From Desulfobulbus sp. (GTDB taxonomy: Bacteria; Desulfobacterota; Desulfobulbia; Desulfobulbales; Desulfobulbaceae): a stretch of DNA of 64,000 nt. Under the pieces are notes generated by a model. It searched no databases and was not told the DNA's origin. It was given only the letters and a program-made list of their open reading frames with translations. The position numbers and the translations under genes are program-made. Positions 47,299 to 56,934 of the stretch are shown one piece after another; position 1 is the first letter of the stretch, and the number at the start of each line of letters is the position of its first letter. The stretch lies in assembly GCA_031280615.1 (NCBI GenBank), contig JAITGO010000011.1, positions 1 through 64,000 on the forward strand. Reading direction: 5' to 3'.

Positions 47299-49308
47299 AT
47301 GGCTGTAAAGAAGCGGAAGAAGATCGATTGGCGTGTGTATACCCTGGCCCTGGCACCGCTGCTGGCGGCTCCGGCCGTTGCCGGGACGCTCCCGGACCAG
47401 GAGACGGACGCGGAATCGCAGGCCGTGCACCGGGCCGAAGACATCGTGGTGACGGCCTCGCGGACGGAAACCTTGCGGCAGGAGGCGACCAAGAGCATCG
47501 ACGTCGTGACCAGCGAGGACCGCGACGAACTTCAGCAATATTTCCTGCCGGAGTTGCTGGCCAATGAACCGGGGGTCTTTTTTCGCGCCAACGGCGGCTT
47601 GGGGCAATGGTCGAACATCAGCATCCGGGGGGCCGGATCGCAATACACCCAGTACCAGTACAACGGCATGCCCCTGCGTGACGCCGCCGATACCCAAACC
47701 ACCCTGCAATATTTCATCGAGGACATGTTCAGCGGTTCCAATCTCGAACGGGTGGAGATCCTCAAGGGCACCAACAGCACCTTGTACGGTTCGCAGGCCA
47801 TGGGCGGGGTGATCAATATCATCCCGCGAAAATGGCAGGCCGGGCCGGCGGCGGAATGGCGAAACGAGTTCGGCCCGAACGGCACCTGGATCACCAACGG
47901 CCGCATCGCCTACGGCCAGGAGAAATACTATATCGATTTCAACCCGATGTATATCACCACCGATGGTGAAAACTACGGCGGCCCGAACGGATACTGGTAC
48001 GACAACATCGGCGCGACCTTTGGCGCGGGCATCAAGCCGACCGACAGGACCACAGTGGAATTCAGCGGCATTTTCGCGGATACCGATCTGGCCCTGGGGA
48101 GTTCGCCCTCGTTGGACAGCAGCGGCAACCTGGTAAAAAACCAAGCCTATGCCGATCAGCACCGCAAAGGTCAACTGTACCAGGTGGGGTTGAACTGGAT
48201 GCAGACCATATCGCCCCTGTGGGATTTTGCCCTCAAGGGGTCGCAAGGGGCCACCGAGCGGCACTACTTCTGGTCGCGCATCGACGGCGACCGATCCGAT
48301 TACGACGGCAAGACCACCTACGTGGAGATGCAGCACAACCTGCATCCGAGCGAGTGGCTGACCCTGAACCTAGGCGTCGATTACGAACAGTCGGACTATG
48401 AGGGCCGGGAGCCGCGGGACAAGTATGCCGGCGATTACACTCCGGCCAATTTCGACGAATCGTGGAACAACAAGGATGTTTTTAGCCAGGCCCAATTCGC
48501 GCTGCTGGACCGCAGCCTGTTCATCAATCTGGGCGGCCGCTACAACGACCACGAGGTCTTCGACGGCGAAGCGGTTTGGGAAGCCTCCGCCGCCTACCTG
48601 TTCAAAAACTCCGGCACCAAGCTGCACGCCCATGTGGGCACCGGTTACCGCACTCCCGGATTGTATGAGGTTTATGGCGGATATCTTGCCAACGGAAGGC
48701 TGGTGACTATCGGCAATCCCGATCTGCAGCCGGAAGAGAGCATCGGCTACGAACTGGGAATCGACCAATCCCTGGCGGATGGCAAGGTGCAGTTCGGGGC
48801 GACCTATTTTGCGACCCGGTTCGACGACATGATCATTTTCGACAACCTGACGTATCGCTACGAGAACGCCAATGAAGGGAAAAACTCGGGAATCGAGACA
48901 TATCTCAGGGTTTCTCCATGGAAAATGATCAGGTTCGATCTGGCCTACACCTACATCGATTCCCGTTACAAGGCCGATCAATATGCCGGCGACTGGACCC
49001 GCAAGGAGTACCTGCCCCGTAACAAGGTCGATTTCATCGTCACCTTCTATCCGGTGGACAAGCTGACCCTGGCGGCCACCGTCAGATGGCAGGACAACAA
49101 GATCGTGCCGCTCTACGATCCAAGCTTTAACTCGGTCCGCTGGGAGGAGAGCGACACCACTACCGTCAACTTGGCGGCCACCTACAAGGCCTTGCAGAAC
49201 ATGGATCTCTTTGCCCGCGTCGACAACCTGTTCGACAAGGACTACACCGAATCCGCATACTGCATGCCCGGACTTTCCGTGTATGGCGGCTTGAAGCTGC
49301 ATTTCTAG
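47299..49308 (+). CDS. btuB: BtuB-like TonB-dependent corrinoid receptor (669 aa)
   Basis: AAGGAGG precedes the ATG. A signal peptide ending PAVA is followed by TonB box EDIVVTASRTE, a plug (GLGQWSNISIRGAGSQYTQY, GVINIIPRK) and a barrel ending LKLHF. The ~670-residue length and its own B12 riboswitch fit BtuB. It is more distant from receptors 1 and 2 and is followed by the wreck of a closely related gene. Confidence 0.88.
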   Translation: MAVKKRKKIDWRVYTLALAPLLAAPAVAGTLPDQETDAESQAVHRAEDIVVTASRTETLRQEATKSIDVVTSEDRDELQQYFLPELLANEPGVFFRANGGLGQWSNISIRGAGSQYTQYQYNGMPLRDAADTQTTLQYFIEDMFSGSNLERVEILKGTNSTLYGSQAMGGVINIIPRKWQAGPAAEWRNEFGPNGTWITNGRIAYGQEKYYIDFNPMYITTDGENYGGPNGYWYDNIGATFGAGIKPTDRTTVEFSGIFADTDLALGSSPSLDSSGNLVKNQAYADQHRKGQLYQVGLNWMQTISPLWDFALKGSQGATERHYFWSRIDGDRSDYDGKTTYVEMQHNLHPSEWLTLNLGVDYEQSDYEGREPRDKYAGDYTPANFDESWNNKDVFSQAQFALLDRSLFINLGGRYNDHEVFDGEAVWEASAAYLFKNSGTKLHAHVGTGYRTPGLYEVYGGYLANGRLVTIGNPDLQPEESIGYELGIDQSLADGKVQFGATYFATRFDDMIIFDNLTYRYENANEGKNSGIETYLRVSPWKMIRFDLAYTYIDSRYKADQYAGDWTRKEYLPRNKVDFIVTFYPVDKLTLAATVRWQDNKIVPLYDPSFNSVRWEESDTTTVNLAATYKALQNMDLFARVDNLFDKDYTESAYCMPGLSVYGGLKLHF

Positions 49309-49440
49309 GCGGCAGCCGGAAACAGGCAAACAGACCGGCACGTTCTATGAACACAACGTATCGATCGTTTGTATCGGCAAAGGCCATGGCGGCCGTTTGC
49401 CTCCCGGCTCAAGACCGGGAAAAGGAGGAATACCCCGCCA

Positions 49441-49501
49441 TGTAGAACCGAACACCTATTTTCAGGCGACCGGCCGCCTCCGGACATCGACCCGGAGGCG
49501 T
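49441..49501 (+). repeat. truncated duplicate of riboswitch 3 with cbiZ-tail-like sequence upstream
   Basis: TTTTCAGGCGACCGGCCGCC and the following bases through CCCGGAGGCGT match 46959-47001 exactly (43 bp); the preceding TGTAGAACC also matches the cbiZ stop region. The copy ends before the aptamer core, so it cannot bind B12. About 60 bp further upstream are also similar to the end of cbiZ. It marks the left end of a decayed duplicate of the cbiZ-tail/riboswitch/btuB unit. Confidence 0.8.
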
Positions 49502-49527
49502 CCAGCTCTAACGATAAGGAGAAACGG

Positions 49528-50123
49528 ATGGACTTAAGGAAGCAGGCGAAAATCGATCGACTTTTGTATTCCTTGACGCTGGTGCCGCTGCTGACGGCTC
49601 CGGCCGTTGCCGAGGAAAAGAAACAGGCCGTGAAGAGTGACCACATGATCGTAACCGCCACCCGTACCGAAGCACCTTCGAGAATCACGGTGACGCCACC
49701 ATTGACGGCTTCGATACCGGGATCGAATGGTTCATCGAGAGAACCTTTTCGCTGCCTTTCAGCTCCACATTCCGGTCGAACATGACCTTCAACACCTCCT
49801 ATCACGACGACACCACCCAAAGTGACTTGCTCTATGTTTCCGATTATGAGGTCAAGTCCTCCCTGGAGATCGGTTACGAGGGACTCACCGTGCAGTTGAG
49901 CCATGTCCTGGTCGGCCCGCAAATGATCACCAACTATGATATCTACCAGGACGAGAAAAAAGGTTCCTTCAGCAGTTGGGACCTGACCGCGCGGTATCGC
50001 TTCGACACGCATTGGGAAGTCAAGGGTTCCATTCTCAATCTCTTTGACCAGGAGGTGGAATGGGTGCGGGGCTATCCGCTGCCGGAACGCAACTTTTGGG
50101 TCGGTTTAACCTATCACTTCTAA
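49528..50123 (+). pseudogene. internally deleted and frameshifted TonB receptor remnant
   Basis: The first ~50 codons after GATAAGGAG encode a signal peptide (LLTAPAVAEE) and TonB box (MIVTATRTEAPS) close to the start of the BtuB-like gene just upstream. At about 49680 the sequence jumps to the last third of a receptor in another frame: read in frame +3 relative to the start, it gives an open barrel region (DTGIEWFIERTFSLPFSS through NLFDQEVEW) ending in LTYHF at 50123. The original frame ends at 49785. About 1.3-1.5 kb of gene is missing, so no working receptor can be made. Confidence 0.8.
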
Positions 50124-50192
50124 CGTTCGGCCGAACGGCGCCGGTAACCGGAGTCGAAGGCAAGGGCACATCCCCCAAGGGGGCGAATTTTG

Positions 50193-51311
50193 ATGACGGA
50201 ACACGCAAGCCAGCCAATTATCCCGGCACGGATCGATTACTTGATCCTACCCCTGACCACCCGATGCAATCTGCGGTGCCGCTATTGTTATCATGGGACG
50301 CTGACGGACCGGGACATGGACGGCGCCGCCATGGACCGGGTTTTTGCCCTGGCCGCGTCCGGCACAGGGCCGCTGCACATCCAATTGACCGGCGGCGAAC
50401 CTTGCCTGGTGCCGCACCTGATCGAGGCGGCGGCCGAACGGGCGCGGCGGCTGGCGCGGCCCTGGACCATGGCCGTGCAAACCAACGGTACCTGCCTGGA
50501 CCGGGAAATCGTCGATTTGATCAGGCGGTTCCAGCTCCAGGTGGGGGTCAGCCTCGACGGTTCACCCCGAATGCATGAAAGTTTGCGCGGCCAGGCCGCG
50601 GAAACCTTGCGCGGCCTGATGCTGCTGGAAGCGCAGCACATCCCCTTCCGGGTAACCACGGTGGTCTGCGACCGCAACGTCGATCAACTGGACCGGTTGG
50701 CCTGGCTGCTGGCGGCCTTCCGGCAGGCCAGGGGTTTGGGACTCGACCTGCTGGTGATGAAGGGCCGGGCCGGAACGCATGCCGATGCTCCCGGTTTCGC
50801 CGAATCCGGGGCGCTCATCCGCGGAGCCGAGGCGCTGGTCCGGGCCTTGACCGCCATCAACCGGCAGCGGGAAACGCCGTTGCGGCTGCGGGAATGGGAT
50901 ATGGTGCGGCGGATGTTGGCTTCGCCCGGCCGGCAACCGCCTCGAGCGTTCTGCCGGGCCGGCGCGGGAACGAGCCTGGCCGTGCATCCGGACGGCCGTT
51001 GTTTTCCCTGCGGTCAGACTTTGGCTGATGAACGGTTCGAAATGGCTGTTGCCGGTCCCGCCATGGCGTCGCCTCTGCCGTCGCCTTCGCTCGCGGCGCT
51101 GCGGCGCGACTGCGTGGCCTGTCCCTTGCAGCAATGCTGCCCCGGCGACTGCCCCAGCCGATTGCTGTTCAACCCCGCACCGGCCCGATTTCTGGCCTGC
51201 GACCTGTACCGGACCTTGGCCCGCGCCTGCCTGGAGGAACAAGCGGCATCTCGGCGTCCGACCTTCCGGCCAACCGATACCTTTGCCCGGAGGGAAACAT
51301 GCCATCCCTGA
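50193..51311 (+). CDS. radical SAM/SPASM-type protein in the corrinoid island (372 aa)
   Basis: The radical SAM motif CxxxCxxC is present as C25, C29 and C32 (CNLRCRYC), followed by QLTGGEP and further TIM-barrel strands. The C-terminal part has a cysteine set (CRAG, CFPCGQ, CVACPLQQCCPGDC, then a last Cys) like SPASM/twitch domains that bind extra [4Fe-4S] clusters. Such enzymes modify peptides or proteins, or mature enzymes. No precursor peptide gene was found next to it. AAGGGGG precedes the ATG. It overlaps the nitrilase gene by 13 nt, so the two probably work together. Confidence 0.85.
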   Translation: MTEHASQPIIPARIDYLILPLTTRCNLRCRYCYHGTLTDRDMDGAAMDRVFALAASGTGPLHIQLTGGEPCLVPHLIEAAAERARRLARPWTMAVQTNGTCLDREIVDLIRRFQLQVGVSLDGSPRMHESLRGQAAETLRGLMLLEAQHIPFRVTTVVCDRNVDQLDRLAWLLAAFRQARGLGLDLLVMKGRAGTHADAPGFAESGALIRGAEALVRALTAINRQRETPLRLREWDMVRRMLASPGRQPPRAFCRAGAGTSLAVHPDGRCFPCGQTLADERFEMAVAGPAMASPLPSPSLAALRRDCVACPLQQCCPGDCPSRLLFNPAPARFLACDLYRTLARACLEEQAASRRPTFRPTDTFARRETCHP

Positions 51312-52855
51312 AACTGGCCTTTCTCCATCTAGCCGTGGAGCATAAGCAGCCGGAACGCAATCGGCAGCATTTGCTGGATCTATGCCGGGAGGCGGGAGAA
51401 AAAAAGGCGCAGTTGGTGGTGGCGCCGGAACTGGCCCTCTCCGGCTACTCGTTTACCAACATCCGCGACATGGAGCCGTATGCGGAAACCGCCGACGGAC
51501 CGACCCTGCGCGAACTGGCCGGATTGTGCCGGACCTTCGGCTACTACCTCTGCGTCGGCATGGCGGAACGGGATGCGCAAACCGGGATGCTGTTCAACAG
51601 CGCCTTTGTCCTGGGGCCGGAGGGTACAGTGATCTGCCGCTACCGGAAAATCAATGCCGAATTCCGTTGGGCCTGTCCCGGCGATCCCAACCAGGACAAC
51701 ACTTTCGCAACCCCCTGGGGACGGGTCGGCGTACTGATCTGCTCCGATTCCTACCACAGCCTAATGCCGCGGGTGACGGCCCTGCGCGGCGCCAGGCTTT
51801 TGCTGGTCCCCGCCAATTGGCCCCCTTCCGGGCTCGATCCGCTGGAAATATGGCGGGCCAGGGCCCTGGAAAACGGCCTGTTCGTGGCGGCCTGCAACCG
51901 GACCGGCCAGGATGTGCTCATGGATTGCCGCCAGGCGCCCTCGGCTCTGGCCAGCCCGCACGGCACCCTGCTTATGCAAAAATGCGCGCGGACCTCGAAG
52001 CTGATCCGGATCAATCTGCCCTTGAACGGCGACGGCCTGCTGAAATCGGGGCAGCGGCTCAAACGGTTGAGCGCACGGCCCCGGGCGCACATGCGATCCT
52101 GCGCTCTCAATGTGGGCGGCATCGCCGACCTGACCTCTTGCCTGCAATTGCCGCCACCGGGCAAACTGTCGGTATGGTGCCATTGCTCCGATCCGGACGA
52201 ATCTCCCGCCGCCCGTCTCGCCGCATTCACGGCGACGGCAAGCGACGGCGAGGCGCTGCACATCCTGCCGGCCGGCGGCTATGGCGATGGCGAATTGGCG
52301 GAAATACACCGCTGGTGCGCGGCCACCGGCCTGAAGGCAACGCTGGTGCGCGCCACGGCTTCGGGTACGGCCGCCCTTTGGTTCGACGGCGGGGCCAAAC
52401 CGATGGTATTTCCCTGGGATTATCCGTCCTGCCATGAAACGGCGCCATTTCCGGCCCTTGACTGTGGTCCGGCGCGGGTATGCCTCTTGCCCCAGGCCGC
52501 ACTGTGCCACCCCGAATTGGTGCTGGCCCGTGCCAAGGAAGGCGCGGATTTGGCCCTCATCTTCGGCCCACAGTTCGACGATGCGGCCCGGTTGCTGGGC
52601 GGCGCCCGCACCATTGAGCAAACGGCGGTGGCAGTGTGCACCCCGGAAGGCGGAGGCATCTGGATGCCTCTGCAAGGCCATCAACGGTGGGAGGAGGTTC
52701 TTGCCGAACCCGGCGGCCATTGCCGCCTGGCGGTGGATACCGCCATCACCCGCAACAAACGGTTTCAAGATCGGATCGATTACTTTACCCTGCTGCGGAG
52801 CGAATCCCCAAACGATGGGATCGATCCGCAACAGCTGCCCCGAACACGAGAGTAA
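51299..52855 (+). CDS. two-domain nitrilase-superfamily hydrolase (518 aa)
   Basis: The N-terminal ~265 residues are a carbon-nitrogen hydrolase with the full catalytic set: E44 (VVAPELALSGY), K117 (RYRKINAEF) and C148 (LICSDSYHS). Residues ~280-510 look like a second, degenerate copy of the same fold (AKEGADLALIFGPQFDDAA, then ARTIEQTAVAVCTPEGGG) in which the Glu and Lys positions are not evident. Nitrilase-family enzymes hydrolyse or transfer amide groups, as do NAD synthetase and cobyrinate-type glutaminase partners. Between the radical SAM gene and cbiK, a corrinoid side-chain amide is an attractive but unproven substrate. Confidence 0.82.
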   Translation: MPSLKLAFLHLAVEHKQPERNRQHLLDLCREAGEKKAQLVVAPELALSGYSFTNIRDMEPYAETADGPTLRELAGLCRTFGYYLCVGMAERDAQTGMLFNSAFVLGPEGTVICRYRKINAEFRWACPGDPNQDNTFATPWGRVGVLICSDSYHSLMPRVTALRGARLLLVPANWPPSGLDPLEIWRARALENGLFVAACNRTGQDVLMDCRQAPSALASPHGTLLMQKCARTSKLIRINLPLNGDGLLKSGQRLKRLSARPRAHMRSCALNVGGIADLTSCLQLPPPGKLSVWCHCSDPDESPAARLAAFTATASDGEALHILPAGGYGDGELAEIHRWCAATGLKATLVRATASGTAALWFDGGAKPMVFPWDYPSCHETAPFPALDCGPARVCLLPQAALCHPELVLARAKEGADLALIFGPQFDDAARLLGGARTIEQTAVAVCTPEGGGIWMPLQGHQRWEEVLAEPGGHCRLAVDTAITRNKRFQDRIDYFTLLRSESPNDGIDPQQLPRTRE

Positions 52856-52915
52856 CCCCGCCATGGATAGTGCATCCCTGGCTTTCCCCCCTCAACCCCG
52901 AAAGGAGAATCTGGT

Positions 52916-53818
52916 ATGTGGCATAACTTAGTCAAAAAACAATGGATGGCCCTGACCTGCGCAGTTCTTCTGCTTGCTGGCCTTCAAGCCGAATGGTGCC
53001 TGGCGGCTCATCCGGTCACGCAGGAAAAAGGACCGGCCATCCTGCTGGTCACCTTCGGCACCAGTGTTGAAAGCGCCCAGGCGGCCTTCCGCACCATTGA
53101 GCAACGGGTCAAGGCCGCCTTTCCCAAGGCCGAGGTGCGCTGGGCGTACACCTCCAAGATCATTCGAAAAAAACTGGAGAAAAGCGGCACCCGCATCGAT
53201 TCGCCCGAAATGGCCCTGGCCCGTCTGATGGATGACGGCTACACCAAGGTGGCGGTGCAGTCGCTGCACATGATTCCAGGCATCGAATTCCATGAACTGT
53301 GCGACAACGCACGCCTGTTCGGCCAGATGGACGGAGGCTTCAGCAAGGTGATGGTGGGCTGGCCGCTGTTGGTCAGCGATACTGCCATGGACAAGGTCCT
53401 CAAGGAAATCCTCACCCGGGTGGTGCCCAAGGAGCGGAAGGCCGACGAGGCGGTGGTGCTCATGGGCCACGGCACCCACCATCCCAGCGACGCCGTGTAC
53501 AGCGCCATGATGTACAAGGCCCAGAAAACGGACCCCAACGTGTACGTGGGCACCGTGGAAGGCTCGCCTTCTTTCGAGGAGATCAAGGAGCAGTTGGTGC
53601 AGAAGAAGATCAAAAAAGCGTATCTCGTGCCTTTGATGACCGTGGCCGGCGATCATGCAAAAAACGACATGGCCGGTGACGAGCCCGATTCCTGGAAAAG
53701 CCAGCTGACCAAGGCAGGCATCGAGGCTGTGCCGGTGATGAAAGGGCTGGCCGAGTACGATGCCATTGCCGATATGTGGGTCGAACAGTTGAAAGTGACC
53801 ATCGCCCATCTGCAATAA
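52916..53818 (+). CDS. cbiK: periplasmic cobaltochelatase CbiK
   Basis: CbiK is a class II, ATP-independent chelatase that inserts cobalt into sirohydrochlorin. The protein has the family core (ILLVTFGTSVESAQAAF, VQSLHMIPGIEFHEL, VLMGHGTHHPSDAVYSAM with the metal-site histidines, and LMTVAGDHAKNDMAGD). An N-terminal signal peptide ending CLAA (residues 1-31) sends it to the periplasm, as for CbiKp of Desulfovibrio vulgaris, which was suggested to have a transport-related role rather than cofactor synthesis. AAAGGAG precedes the ATG. It is the last gene of the island. Confidence 0.92.
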   Translation: MWHNLVKKQWMALTCAVLLLAGLQAEWCLAAHPVTQEKGPAILLVTFGTSVESAQAAFRTIEQRVKAAFPKAEVRWAYTSKIIRKKLEKSGTRIDSPEMALARLMDDGYTKVAVQSLHMIPGIEFHELCDNARLFGQMDGGFSKVMVGWPLLVSDTAMDKVLKEILTRVVPKERKADEAVVLMGHGTHHPSDAVYSAMMYKAQKTDPNVYVGTVEGSPSFEEIKEQLVQKKIKKAYLVPLMTVAGDHAKNDMAGDEPDSWKSQLTKAGIEAVPVMKGLAEYDAIADMWVEQLKVTIAHLQ

Positions 53819-53844
53819 CGGTCGACATCCCGGCATGCCATCGC

Positions 53845-53872
53845 ACGTGGCCCGGTATCCGCCGGGCCACGT
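53845..53872 (+). terminator. 11-bp hairpin after cbiK
   Basis: ACGTGGCCCGG and CCGGGCCACGT pair around a six-base loop 27 bp after the stop. No T-run follows, so it may be an RNA end-protecting hairpin or a factor-dependent terminator. Confidence 0.55.
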
Positions 53873-54130
53873 CGAGTGGATAACCGGGGATGGCCGCGCT
53901 CCGGATACGGATACGGCTTGAGATCTTTTGATTTTTCCCGTCCATTTGACGGCAATCAGAATACGGACAAACATATCAAAAAAAACAAATTATACAGCAC
54001 TAATCAATAGTTGCAGTTAAACAGCACCACTTTATTGCTCCATTTAATTTTCATATTAAAGGAGAAATGTATAATTGCGCTTTATTATCCAAAAAAATAT
54101 TTTTCAATAATATTTTTCTTCGGTTCTCTC
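53873..54130. other. AT-rich intergenic region before riboswitch 4
   Basis: No gene is seen. The part from about 53975 to 54130 is strikingly AT-rich compared with its neighbours and leads into a good sigma-70-type promoter, so it may act as an UP-element or binding region. Confidence 0.4.
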
Positions 54131-54159
54131 TTGACAAAATATTCATCTTTGCAGTAATT
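54131..54159 (+). promoter_or_regulatory. sigma-70-type promoter of the mutAB leader
   Basis: TTGACA at 54131-54136, 17 bases, then GTAATT at 54154-54159, about 15 bp before riboswitch 4. The AT-rich DNA upstream supports it. Confidence 0.6.
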
Positions 54160-54174
54160 GTTTCTCATTCAATG

Positions 54175-54328
54175 TTTCAGGTTCCGCAAGGATGAAAAGG
54201 GAACCCCGTGTGAATCGGGGACGGGCCCGCCGCTGTATCCGGGGACGAAGGCTGCATGATGTCACTGACCAATGGTCGGGAAGGCGCGGCCCAGAGGACG
54301 ATCCGGAAGTCAGAAGACCTGCCTGAAA
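54175..54328 (+). promoter_or_regulatory. cobalamin riboswitch 4 (first of a tandem pair)
   Basis: Closing stem TTTCAGGT with CCTGAAA, core GGGCCCGCCGCTGTA near 54223, and B12 box GTCAGAAGACCTGCC near 54309. It closely resembles riboswitches 1 and 2. It has its own terminator at 54387, and no gene lies between that terminator and the next riboswitch at 54479. Confidence 0.93.
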
Positions 54329-54386
54329 ACAAACAAGGCTTTCCCCTTGGACCGGGGCAAGCATCGATACGTGGATAAACCAGGGC

Positions 54387-54426
54387 ATCCCCGGATCAAT
54401 GGCGCATTGATCCGGGGATTTTTTTT
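54387..54426 (+). terminator. riboswitch 4 terminator
   Basis: ATCCCCGGATCAAT, loop GGCGC, ATTGATCCGGGGAT and a run of eight T. The stem is a relative of those at riboswitches 1 and 2. Confidence 0.92.
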
Positions 54427-54478
54427 GCCCGGAGCCCATCGCAACCGGTCCACCAGCAATACGGTTTTATTTTTACAA

Positions 54479-54645
54479 GAAAATCGGTGCCATATCTATA
54501 TGGCCCAACAGGGAAAACGGTGTAAATCCGTTGCGGTCCGGCCGCTGTAACCGAGGACGAAATCCGCACGACGCCACTGATCGCCCATGATCGGGAAGGC
54601 GCGGAAAGTAGGTTGATCCGGAAGCCAGAAGACCTGCCGATTTTC
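54479..54645 (+). promoter_or_regulatory. cobalamin riboswitch 5 (second of a tandem pair)
   Basis: Closing stem GAAAATCGGT with CCGATTTTC, core GGTCCGGCCGCTGTAA near 54535 and B12 box GCCAGAAGACCTGCC near 54623 (one base different from the others). Its sequence is clearly diverged from riboswitch 4, so the pair did not arise by recent local duplication. A terminator follows at 54741, then mutA. Confidence 0.9.
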
Positions 54646-54740
54646 AGATCAGCGCAAGCGGCCGTGGTTCCCGTTGTTGATCCCGGCACCCATTCGACCT
54701 CCATGCCAACCGGCGTGGGCCGACGGTGCGGAAACAGGGG

Positions 54741-54772
54741 AACCCTCGGTCCATCAAGGCCGGGGGTTTTTT
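54741..54772 (+). terminator. riboswitch 5 terminator before mutA
   Basis: AACCCTCGG pairs with CCGGGGGTT (one G-U pair) around a ten-base loop and runs into six T, 27 bp ahead of the mutA start. Confidence 0.75.
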
Positions 54773-54798
54773 GTTCAACAAGAAACAAGGAGAGTGGA

Positions 54799-56934
54799 AT
54801 GGGAACAGCATTGGATATTCTCAGCGATTTCCCCGCCAATACCCATGCCGACTGGCTGGCGGCGGTGGAAAAGGAACTCAAGGGCAAGCCCTTTGACAAA
54901 ACTTTGGTCAAGAAGACGTACGAGGGCATCGACATTCAGCCCATGTACTTCATGCACGACCTCGACGGCCTGCCGCAGGTCGACTCCCTGCCGGGCCAGC
55001 CCCCGGCCATGCGGGGGACCAGCGCTTCCGGCCATGTGGTCAATAGTTGGCACATCGCCCAGGAGATCACCCTGACCGAACCTGAGGCGTTCAACCGGGC
55101 GGCGCAGTTCGACCTGGGCCGGGGGCAGAACAGCTTGAACATTATCCTGGATCGGGCCAGCTTGCATGGGGTCGACCCCGACCGGGCACCGCAGGAGGAT
55201 GTCGGCGTGGGCGGCCTGTCGCTCGCCACCCTGACGGACGCCCGAACCGCTTTCACCGGGATCGACCTGACTTCCCTGCCGTTTCGCCTGAGCTGCGGTG
55301 CGTCCGGGATCGCGCCGGCCGCATTGATCGCGGCCCTGATTGCGGAACAAGGCAAGCCGGCGGCGGACTTGCGAGGCACCCTGGCGGTCGATCCCCTGGG
55401 AACGCTGGCAATGGAAGGCGGCCTGCCCTGCTCGCTGGAGGCGGCCTACGATCGCATGGCGCAACTGACCCGCTGGGCCATGGCCGAGGCGCCGGAACTG
55501 CGCACCGTCGCGGTCGGGGTCGAAGGCTACCAAAACAGCGGCGGCAGCGCGGTCCAGGACATCGCCTTTGCCCTAGCCACCGGCGTGGCCTACCTCCGCG
55601 CCCTGTTGGAACGCGGACTCGATATCGACGCCATTGCCGCGCGGATGACCTTCTCCTTTGCCATTGGCAACGATTTTTTCATGGAGATCGCCAAGTTCAG
55701 GGCAGCCCGCCTGTCCTGGTCGCAGGTGGTCGCCTCCTTCGGCGGCAGCGAAGAGGCCCAGAAAATGTGCATTCACGCCCGGACCTCGCGCTGGAACAAA
55801 ACCGAGGTCGATCCCTGGGTCAACATGCTGCGGGTTTCCACCGAGGCTTTTTCCGGCATTGCCGGCGCGGTCGACAGCCTCCATGTGGGCCCCTTCGACG
55901 AAATCTTCCGCACTCCCAACGAGTTCTCCCGCCGCATCGCCCGCAATGTCCACATCGTGCTCAAAGAGGAAGGCCATCTCGACAAGGTGGTGGACCCGGC
56001 CGGCGGCTGTTGGTACGTGGAGAAGATAACCGCCCAACTGGCGGAAAAGGCCTGGAAGCTCTTCCAAGATGTCGAGGCGGCCGGCGGCATGGCCCAGGCT
56101 TTGGCGCAGGGCCTGCCCCAAGCCGAGGTGGCAGCGGTGGCCGAACGGCGCGCCAAGAACATCGCCACCCGCACCGACCGGCTCGTCGGCACCAACATGT
56201 ACCCCAACCTCCAGGAAAAACGACAATTGGCCGAACCCGTCGACCAGGCCGCCCTGCAACGGCAGCGGATTGCGGATCTGGCTTCGCACGGCGCCACCGT
56301 CGATCAGGCCGCCCGCGAAACTGCCCTGGCAGCGGTGCGGGACCATGCCGCCGCCCTGGATGCGGCCCTGATGGCCAAGGCCGTGCAGGCCGTCCGCACC
56401 GGCGCCACCCTGGGACAGCTCAGCGCGGCCCTGCGCAGCGGCGGAGAAGCGGTCCGTGTCCAGCCGCTCAACCTGCATCGCGGTTCCGAACCCTTCGAAC
56501 GCATCCGCCGGCTGACCGAGGCCCATATCGCCCGCACCGGCGCCACACCCAAGCTTTTCCTGGCCAACATGGGCCCGATTCCTCAGCACAAGGCCAGAGC
56601 CGATTTTGCCACCGCCTTCTTCAATGTCGGCGCCTTCGAGACCATCGGCAACAACGGTTTCGCCACTGTGGACGAAGCGGCCAAGGCCACGCTCGATTCC
56701 GGGGCCAAAGCGGTGGTGATCTGCTCCACCGACGCCACCTACCCGGAGATCGTCCCCTCTCTGGTGCAGCGGATCAAGGCCGATAATCCCGGCATGATGG
56801 TCATCCTCGCGGGCTTTCCCAAGGAGCATATCGACGCCTTCAAGGCCGCCGGAGTGGACGAGTTCCTCCATGTTCGCGTCAATGCTCTGGAATTGCTCAC
56901 AAAACTGCAACAACATCTGGAGGTGGCCGCATGA
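54799..56934 (+). CDS. mutA: methylmalonyl-CoA mutase small (beta) subunit
   Basis: Methylmalonyl-CoA mutase interconverts succinyl-CoA and (R)-methylmalonyl-CoA with adenosylcobalamin, a central step of propionate metabolism. This 711-aa subunit has the barrel domain and a C-terminal cobalamin-binding-like domain, but the DxHxxG motif that ligates B12 is missing ([12 protein letters not shown] at the corresponding place), as expected for the non-catalytic partner of a MutAB heterodimer. The ATG at 54799 follows AAGGAGAG; the longer frame from 54613 starts inside riboswitch 5 and is not used. It overlaps mutB by ATGA. Confidence 0.93.
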   Translation: MGTALDILSDFPANTHADWLAAVEKELKGKPFDKTLVKKTYEGIDIQPMYFMHDLDGLPQVDSLPGQPPAMRGTSASGHVVNSWHIAQEITLTEPEAFNRAAQFDLGRGQNSLNIILDRASLHGVDPDRAPQEDVGVGGLSLATLTDARTAFTGIDLTSLPFRLSCGASGIAPAALIAALIAEQGKPAADLRGTLAVDPLGTLAMEGGLPCSLEAAYDRMAQLTRWAMAEAPELRTVAVGVEGYQNSGGSAVQDIAFALATGVAYLRALLERGLDIDAIAARMTFSFAIGNDFFMEIAKFRAARLSWSQVVASFGGSEEAQKMCIHARTSRWNKTEVDPWVNMLRVSTEAFSGIAGAVDSLHVGPFDEIFRTPNEFSRRIARNVHIVLKEEGHLDKVVDPAGGCWYVEKITAQLAEKAWKLFQDVEAAGGMAQALAQGLPQAEVAAVAERRAKNIATRTDRLVGTNMYPNLQEKRQLAEPVDQAALQRQRIADLASHGATVDQAARETALAAVRDHAAALDAALMAKAVQAVRTGATLGQLSAALRSGGEAVRVQPLNLHRGSEPFERIRRLTEAHIARTGATPKLFLANMGPIPQHKARADFATAFFNVGAFETIGNNGFATVDEAAKATLDSGAKAVVICSTDATYPEIVPSLVQRIKADNPGMMVILAGFPKEHIDAFKAAGVDEFLHVRVNALELLTKLQQHLEVAA

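Noticed and set aside
45056..47356. Minus-strand open frame of 766 codons across cbiZ and the ABC permease
   Set aside because: It lies antisense to three recognisable genes and runs through riboswitch 3; the composition is that of a shadow frame.
54613..54798. Upstream-extended start for mutA
   Set aside because: The extension lies inside riboswitch 5 and its terminator. The ATG at 54799 has a good ribosome binding site and gives the normal MutA N-terminus.
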